Shown here: positions 6,618 to 10,160 of the stretch, in pieces | How the letters are laid out: every line of letters starts with the position of its first letter | How positions within the stretch are numbered: the first letter of the stretch is position 1 | Assembly (NCBI GenBank): GCA_030590585.1 | Contig: JAUUYD010000040.1 | Location: forward strand, 1 to 10,160 | Length of the DNA: 10,160 nucleotides | From: Spirochaeta sp. | GTDB taxonomy: Bacteria; Spirochaetota; Spirochaetia; Spirochaetales_E; Spirochaetaceae_B | Direction of reading: 5' to 3' | Notes under the pieces: model-generated | Told to the model about the DNA's origin: nothing | The model's input: the letters and a program-made list of their open reading frames with translations, nothing else | Databases searched by the model: none | Made by a program: the position numbers and the translations under genes

Positions 6618-6641
6618 ACCGCGGGCGGTAAAGCCTGCGGT
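6618..6641 (+). promoter_or_regulatory. Stem-loop abutting the lipoprotein Shine-Dalgarno
   Basis: ACCGCGGGC (6618-6626) pairs with GCCTGCGGT (6633-6641) over a GGTAAA loop, nine pairs with one G-U. The Shine-Dalgarno AGGAGG starts at 6643, one base after the stem. A shorter alternative stem, CCTG (6634-6637) with CAGG (6642-6645), would cover half of the Shine-Dalgarno and is exclusive with the long stem. This may control translation, but the evidence is only the pairing. Confidence 0.45.
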
Positions 6642-6655
6642 CAGGAGGTTTCAAG

Positions 6656-7498
6656 ATGAAGAAGTCAGATAGGGGAATCATCCTCTCGGGTCTGGCGGTG
6701 CTTATCCTCACCATGCTGTTCTCATGTTCTTTTGCACCGGGAGACGTCTCCGGAGACAGGGTTATTGCGGTAAGTATCGGCGGTGGTTCGTCGGCTCGAT
6801 TGCTGGAAGTTGATGAATACGAAGTCAGCTCTGTGGATATCGAGGTATTTGGACCAGGCGGTGGGCTGCTTAAAGCCATCTACTGGAAATCTAACGATGG
6901 ACCGCAAACTTATTACATCCAGGCTGAGGATTTTGGGGATCATGAAATAGTTCTCACTCATCGAGGCAAGGAGAATGGTGAGACGGTGACGGCGGTAGAA
7001 TCCACTTTTTTCAGTATCGTGCCGATGCTGATTACAGTTATCGATATTACACCTGGTGCCATAGCTGTTATCAATGTCTCGGGAGGTGAAATCATCGAAC
7101 CGCCCTGCGATATGGTTGGAACCTGGGTGGGCACCGTACCGTTTCCCGGTATTGAGTGGACGGATTATTATGTAGAGATATCATTTTTCGAAGATGGTAC
7201 GGCAACCAATTTCACTTACTATTCCGAAGGGGGCTCCCTGCATTTTGATTCCACATTCCGGGGTACCTATACCTGTGACTTGCCTACCTTAAGCGGTGAG
7301 TGGACTCACATGTACAATCCAGAACTGCCGCCCCTCTACTGGGAGCTTTTAATGAATAATGAGGCGGATCCACCGGTTCCATCTCCCATAGTATATTCTT
7401 CGGAAGTTTTTTTCTTAAGCCCGGACAAAAACTCCATTGAACAGCTGGTAGACTTCGGCAACGGTCTCACAGCAACCTGGATCTTAACCAGGCAGTAA
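6656..7498 (+). CDS. Predicted lipoprotein with lipocalin-like C-terminal domain
   Basis: A 280-residue protein of no family I can name. The N-terminus is a lipoprotein signal: K2-K3, R6, hydrophobic core ILSGLAVLILTML, lipobox L21-F22-S23-C24; C24 would be lipidated and become the first mature residue. Spirochaetes commonly use relaxed lipoboxes like this. Residues ~36-145 form a beta-rich, possibly Ig-like segment ending in ITVIDITPGAIAVINV. After a short linker, ~150-280 begins CDMVGTWVGTV and runs through ISFFEDGTATNF to WILTRQ, a pattern typical of small lipocalin-like beta-barrels (the 'G-W' start and 'F-DGT' strand). C151 and C207 in this half could form a disulphide. The start is ATG 6656 with AGGAGG at 6643-6648. 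It appears to be monocistronic: hairpin-rich leader upstream, strong terminator downstream. It probably sits on the periplasmic or outer surface; the ligand is unknown. Confidence 0.82.
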   Translation: MKKSDRGIILSGLAVLILTMLFSCSFAPGDVSGDRVIAVSIGGGSSARLLEVDEYEVSSVDIEVFGPGGGLLKAIYWKSNDGPQTYYIQAEDFGDHEIVLTHRGKENGETVTAVESTFFSIVPMLITVIDITPGAIAVINVSGGEIIEPPCDMVGTWVGTVPFPGIEWTDYYVEISFFEDGTATNFTYYSEGGSLHFDSTFRGTYTCDLPTLSGEWTHMYNPELPPLYWELLMNNEADPPVPSPIVYSSEVFFLSPDKNSIEQLVDFGNGLTATWILTRQ

Positions 7499-7506
7499 GA
7501 AGACCC

Positions 7507-7536
7507 GCCCCTCCCCGCCAGGAGGGGCCTTATTTT
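7507..7536 (+). terminator. Rho-independent terminator of the lipoprotein gene
   Basis: A perfect 8-bp GC-rich stem GCCCCTCC / GGAGGGGC (7507-7514 / 7521-7528) with a 6-base loop is followed by CTTATTTT. It lies 9 bases after the lipoprotein stop. The convergent ABC operon ends at 7547, and its transcripts would cross the same hairpin, but without a T tract on that side. Confidence 0.88.
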
Positions 7537-7546
7537 GGTCCGGTGG

Positions 7547-8272
7547 TTATGTCTCGAAATACCTCTTCATGGCCGCCCGCCATGCCAGAAGCGCCAGAGC
7601 CGATGCATACAATAATCCTCCCGCGGCCCAGAGCCATTGCAATTGGAGAGAGTGATTTCCGATTACCCCGCCCATCCAGGCCGAGGGGAATACAAGGGCG
7701 ATGAAGCGCCATGGCGGGGGAAGCAGAACCAGCAGCACAGGAGCCGGGAGCACCGTTCCCAGGATTTTGCCTATGGTGATGCCCTGAACCTTGTTCCGGG
7801 CCAGGGCGGCGGCGATAAGGGCATAAAAGGCCGCCGACGGTGCCGCAATCAAGGCGGCGGCGATGACGGCACCCGGGCTGATCCGGGAGAGCTGTCCTGA
7901 AAGTGACAGGGCAATCGGCGTACCAACCAGGGCGAGAATCATCGCCGGGAGAACCTTGGCGGCCAGCAGCCCCCCATCGCTGAGGGGTGTTACCCGCATG
8001 GCCGGCAGGAGGTCACTATCCCGCTCATCCAGAAGCATCAGTGACGCCAGAAAGCCGAAGAGATAGGCCGGGAAACCGGCGGTGACAGCCAGGAACAGCG
8101 GAACCCATTGGTAAAAGTCGAATCCGGGAACAAAGCGTTCCAGAAGACCGGGCATGGGCCGGATCAGCAGGCCCAACAGTGGTGCAGCCAGGAGCAGCGC
8201 GGCGAATACCGGCTGCCTGAGAGCGCTCCTGCCGAATGTGCCGGTAAGCGTCGTTAATCGGCTGTAGATCAT
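7547..8272 (-). CDS. ABC-2-type transporter permease (second subunit)
   Basis: A 241-residue integral membrane protein. It has about six hydrophobic segments, including FAALLLAAPLLGLLI, WVPLFLAVTAGFPAYLFGFLASLML, LPAMILALVGTPIALSL, GAVIAAALIAAPSAAFYALIA, LPAPVLLVLLPPP and LLYASALALLAWRA. The pattern DERDSDLLPAMRVTPLS after the second segment is typical of ABC-2 exporter permeases (compare the 'ER..gt...l..tP.s' motif). ATG 8272 overlaps the stop of the first permease (ATGA), and GGAGG lies 6 bases upstream. The frame is open further upstream to 8731, but that would overlay most of the first permease and is rejected. It is the last gene of the operon. Together with the ATPase and first permease it probably forms a heteromeric exporter; the substrate cannot be read from sequence. 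Confidence 0.85.
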   Translation of the reverse strand: MIYSRLTTLTGTFGRSALRQPVFAALLLAAPLLGLLIRPMPGLLERFVPGFDFYQWVPLFLAVTAGFPAYLFGFLASLMLLDERDSDLLPAMRVTPLSDGGLLAAKVLPAMILALVGTPIALSLSGQLSRISPGAVIAAALIAAPSAAFYALIAAALARNKVQGITIGKILGTVLPAPVLLVLLPPPWRFIALVFPSAWMGGVIGNHSLQLQWLWAAGGLLYASALALLAWRAAMKRYFET

Positions 8273-9036
8273 TCGCCTCCTCCCCCCCGGCGTCTGAAGA
8301 AACCCCGATGGTAGATCCAACGGACAAGTAGAAAGAGGCCCATCATCCAGCCGGCCAGAGCCCCCAAGGCCACCATTGCCGTTCCCTGACCGGCACCCCC
8401 GCCGGCAGGAGACAAACCCAGTGCCGATGCCAATGCCGACCACCCCGGCCAGGCCGGTCCCGTGAAAAGCCAGACCCACCCCGGCCGGATGTATCCCCCG
8501 GCTGCCGGCAGACATATAAGTGCTGAAGCCATGCCCCCGGCGACAAAAAATGACATGATGTCCCGGAAGGGCCGGGCCAGGAGCAGTCCGTTCAGGGCGC
8601 CGCAGGCCGATGCCAGGAACAGAGCCGGAATCAACAGAATAAAATCCGCCTGAATCCCGGCTCCAAGAACAAGGATAGTGCCGCCGATCATACCCTGGAC
8701 GGCAATGACGAAAATCCGGCCCGCCAGCCATCCCCCGGCGCCCATTGGCGTCACCGCCCAGGCGGTAAAAAGACCCTGATCCCGTTCCCGGGCCAAAAAG
8801 GCCCCGGTGAAAATGGTGCCCATCATCACCGGATCTGCATAGACTCCAATCAGGACGCTAATCGGCCGGGCCTCTGGCGGAAGCAGCCGTGCGATGATAA
8901 TCCATACCAGGGGCATCCCCAGGTACAGGGCCGTCAACCCGGAGCGGAATTGAGTTCGAACTTCCCGGGTAATAACCGCCGCCGCCATGCTTAACACCGT
9001 TCTGCCAGGTACCGTACTGCCAATCACTGTCGTCAT
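8269..9036 (-). CDS. ABC-2-type transporter permease (first subunit)
   Basis: A 255-residue membrane protein. It has a cytoplasmic N-terminus (REVRTQFRSGLTALYLG) followed by about six membrane segments (e.g. MPLVWIIIARLLP, PVMMGTIFTGAFLA, LILGAG-type and LLIPALFLASACGALNGLL stretches, final LGALAGWMMGLFLLVRWIY). The RERDQGLFTAWAVTPMGAGGWL loop is the ABC-2 exporter motif and parallels DERDSDLLPAMRVTPLSDGG in the next gene, so the two permeases are probably ancient duplicates. The C-terminal tail is RRRGGGGE, encoded over a G7 run. ATG 9036 overlaps the ATPase stop by ATGA, with GGGAG about 9 bases upstream. The substrate is unknown. Confidence 0.85.
   Translation of the reverse strand: MTTVIGSTVPGRTVLSMAAAVITREVRTQFRSGLTALYLGMPLVWIIIARLLPPEARPISVLIGVYADPVMMGTIFTGAFLARERDQGLFTAWAVTPMGAGGWLAGRIFVIAVQGMIGGTILVLGAGIQADFILLIPALFLASACGALNGLLLARPFRDIMSFFVAGGMASALICLPAAGGYIRPGWVWLFTGPAWPGWSALASALGLSPAGGGAGQGTAMVALGALAGWMMGLFLLVRWIYHRGFFRRRGGGGE
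8282..8288 (-). repeat. G7 homopolymer at the junction of the two permease genes
   Basis: Seven G residues on the coding (minus) strand encode part of the RRRGGGGE tail of permease 1. They run straight into the GGAGG ribosome binding site of permease 2. A one-base slip would change the permease 1 tail and break the ATGA stop-start coupling. Confidence 0.6.
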
Positions 9037-9902
9037 GCGAGATTTCTCCCGGTTACCTGCCGGAAAATATCGTCCAGAGGGGCCTCCCGGCTGTGGATGG
9101 TTTCAACCTTCCCTGAGCGCAGAAGGGCAAGGAATGCATCGTTGTCTGCCAGGCCTTCCATGGAGAAATCCTCAGTCAGGTGTTCTTTCTCTCCAGCTTT
9201 ACGGCTGCGGTATTCAACTCTCAGTTCCGGCTTTCCGAAGCGCAGAGCCAAAGCCCCGGGGCTGTCGGTGAGAACCAGATTTCCATCACTGAGGAATCCC
9301 ACCCGATCACAGAGGCTCCGGGCGGTTACCATGTTGTGGGTGGTGAGAAATACTGTTTTTCCCCGGTCCCGTTCTTCCATAATCAGGCTGCATACTGTTT
9401 TGGAGAGGGTAGGGTCCAGTCCGGTGGTCGGTTCGTCCAGAAAGAGAAGATCCGGATTGTGAAGCAGAGCTCTCACCAGAGAAAGCCGGGTTTTCATACC
9501 CTTGGAATAGGCCTCCACCTTCTTGTTCAGATCATCAGCCAGGCCTACCCGGGCCATCAGCTCCCTCATGTCCCGCAATTTCGTCCCGTACAGACCGCCG
9601 AAGAGCCTGAGGTTTTCAGCTGCGCTGAACTTCATGTGGAACCTGGGTGACTCGAAACAGACCCCGATATTCCTGTAGAAATCACCGTCGCCCGTTGCCG
9701 GGTTCTTCCCGCCAACCTCCACTTTGCCCCTCCATCCTGTGATGGTGCCGGTGAGTATCCCGAGGGTGGTGCTCTTCCCCGCTCCGGAGGGTCCCAGAAA
9801 ACCGAAGATTTCACCGTCATTTATCTCGAAATTCAGCCTGCTCAACGCATTCTCCTGAGCTTTTGTATAGGTGAAACTGACCTCTTGCGCGCTGATTTTC
9901 AC
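9033..9902 (-). CDS. ABC transporter ATP-binding protein
   Basis: A 289-residue cytoplasmic ATPase that would power the two downstream permeases. Walker A is GPSGAGKST (37-45), the signature is YSKGM (132-136, a degenerate LSGGQ usual in ABC-2 exporters), Walker B with catalytic Glu is LLFLDE (152-157) followed by PTTGLDP, and the H-loop is H189 (LTTHNM). The Q-loop position carries Glu (CFES, E84) instead of Gln, a variant also common in this exporter class. The C-terminal ~70 residues are an accessory region. The start is GTG 9902, whose GTGA overlaps the stop of the upstream regulator; only a weak AAGGCGGG ribosome site is visible, so translation may depend on coupling. Gene order regulator-ATPase-permease-permease supports a drug, lipid or peptide exporter, with the substrate unknown. 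Confidence 0.93.
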   Translation of the reverse strand: MKISAQEVSFTYTKAQENALSRLNFEINDGEIFGFLGPSGAGKSTTLGILTGTITGWRGKVEVGGKNPATGDGDFYRNIGVCFESPRFHMKFSAAENLRLFGGLYGTKLRDMRELMARVGLADDLNKKVEAYSKGMKTRLSLVRALLHNPDLLFLDEPTTGLDPTLSKTVCSLIMEERDRGKTVFLTTHNMVTARSLCDRVGFLSDGNLVLTDSPGALALRFGKPELRVEYRSRKAGEKEHLTEDFSMEGLADNDAFLALLRSGKVETIHSREAPLDDIFRQVTGRNLA

Positions 9903-10160
9903 TTTATCCCGCCTTTTCCGCCTCGGCCTTTCCCGGAGCTCTTTCCAGATTCAGCCCGTTCATCAGAAAGAGCTTTCAGCCCTGCTGCCAGTACCCGGCC
10001 CATGGTTTCTGTGACATCGTCATAAACATCATCACCGATGATGTCTTTGTGGAGACTCATCATCAGCAGACCCTTGAAGAGGCCGTCGAACACTACCGGA
10101 GCTATCCCCGGATCGAAAACCTTCGAATCCCAGGCTGACATGATATCGGCGAACTCAGCC
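9899..10160 (-). CDS. TetR-like regulator, C-terminal part (5' end outside window)
   Basis: The frame is open to the window edge, so this is only the last ~86 residues; the ATG at 10141 is probably internal. The visible part is alpha-helical (PVVFDGLFKGLLMMSLHKDI...VYDDVTETMGRVLAAGLKAL), which resembles the C-terminal dimerisation helices of TetR-family repressors. The DNA-binding domain lies outside the window, so the call rests on this resemblance and on the position as first gene of an ABC exporter operon, a very common place for a TetR gene. The last residues form an unusual Gly/Lys/Ser/Arg-rich basic tail (SGKSSGKGRGGKGGIK). The stop overlaps the GTG start of the ATPase by 4 bases. Confidence 0.55.
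   Translation of the reverse strand, partial: AEFADIMSAWDSKVFDPGIAPVVFDGLFKGLLMMSLHKDIIGDDVYDDVTETMGRVLAAGLKALSDERAESGKSSGKGRGGKGGIK

Larger units (their letters stand above)
6354..6655. other. 302-base non-coding stretch: AT-rich half, then hairpin-rich leader
   Basis: No convincing gene lies here. The left half (to ~6500) is clearly more AT-rich than the surroundings and holds a 7-base direct repeat and a weak promoter candidate. The right half (6492-6641) carries at least five short inverted repeats in a row: 6492-6497/6516-6521, 6519-6523/6530-6534, 6535-6540/6544-6549, 6557-6563/6587-6593 (with a nested 6564-6568/6574-6578) and 6618-6626/6633-6641. The first two share bases 6519-6521, so they cannot both form. 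The last stem ends one base before the Shine-Dalgarno of the lipoprotein gene. This looks like a structured 5' leader or a small RNA, but I do not recognise a known riboswitch class. Confidence 0.5.

Noticed and set aside
8273..8731. Longer version of the second permease starting at 8731
   Set aside because: The added 153 residues overlay the first permease in another frame and are Gly/Arg-rich and non-membrane. The ATG at 8272 has a good ribosome site and the usual ATGA overlap.
1..10160. CRISPR arrays, toxin-antitoxin pairs, phage or integrase genes
   Set aside because: Looked for regularly spaced repeats and characteristic motifs on both strands and saw none. The window is chromosomal housekeeping, signalling and transport genes.

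Overview
This window most likely comes from a free-living or host-associated spirochaete (Spirochaetales). The pointers are indirect: a eukaryote-type hexokinase C-terminus (a hexokinase of this type is known in Treponema), a lipoprotein with a relaxed LFSC lipobox, a stand-alone receiver gene followed by a soluble hybrid histidine kinase, and moderate G+C that looks higher in the right-hand ABC operon than around 6354-6500. No sequence search was possible, so the phylum is an inference.

Layout. (1) 1-339 (+): end of a hexokinase-like gene. (2) 433-5450 (+): a tightly packed four-gene unit made of a single-domain response regulator, a soluble hybrid histidine kinase (PAS-HisKA-HATPase-REC-HPt), an RNase II/R-family exoribonuclease and an exported protein with a zinc-ribbon-like tail. 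All three junctions overlap (1, 20 and 4 bases), so co-transcription and translational coupling are likely. (3) 5457-5607 (-): tRNA-Phe(GAA) with a clear promoter and a Rho-independent terminator with a UUCG loop. (4) 5634-6353 (+): a TtcA-like tRNA 2-thiolation enzyme, divergent from the tRNA. (5) 6354-6655: a 302-base AT-rich to hairpin-rich non-coding stretch. (6) 6656-7498 (+): a predicted lipoprotein followed by a strong terminator. (7) 7547-10160 (-): an operon in the order TetR-like regulator (incomplete at the window edge), ABC ATPase, ABC-2-type permease, second ABC-2-type permease. Each gene overlaps the next by 4 bases.

How the genes may work together. The kinase contains every module of a multistep phosphorelay (H173, D465, H596), and the small receiver (D58) is an obvious terminal acceptor. 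None of these proteins has a recognisable DNA-binding output. The coupled RNase and exported protein are therefore the most intriguing downstream partners, though no functional link is shown. The TetR-ABC operon looks like an ordinary self-regulated two-permease exporter. The most unexplained DNA is the hairpin-rich leader upstream of the lipoprotein gene, whose last stem ends one base before the Shine-Dalgarno sequence.
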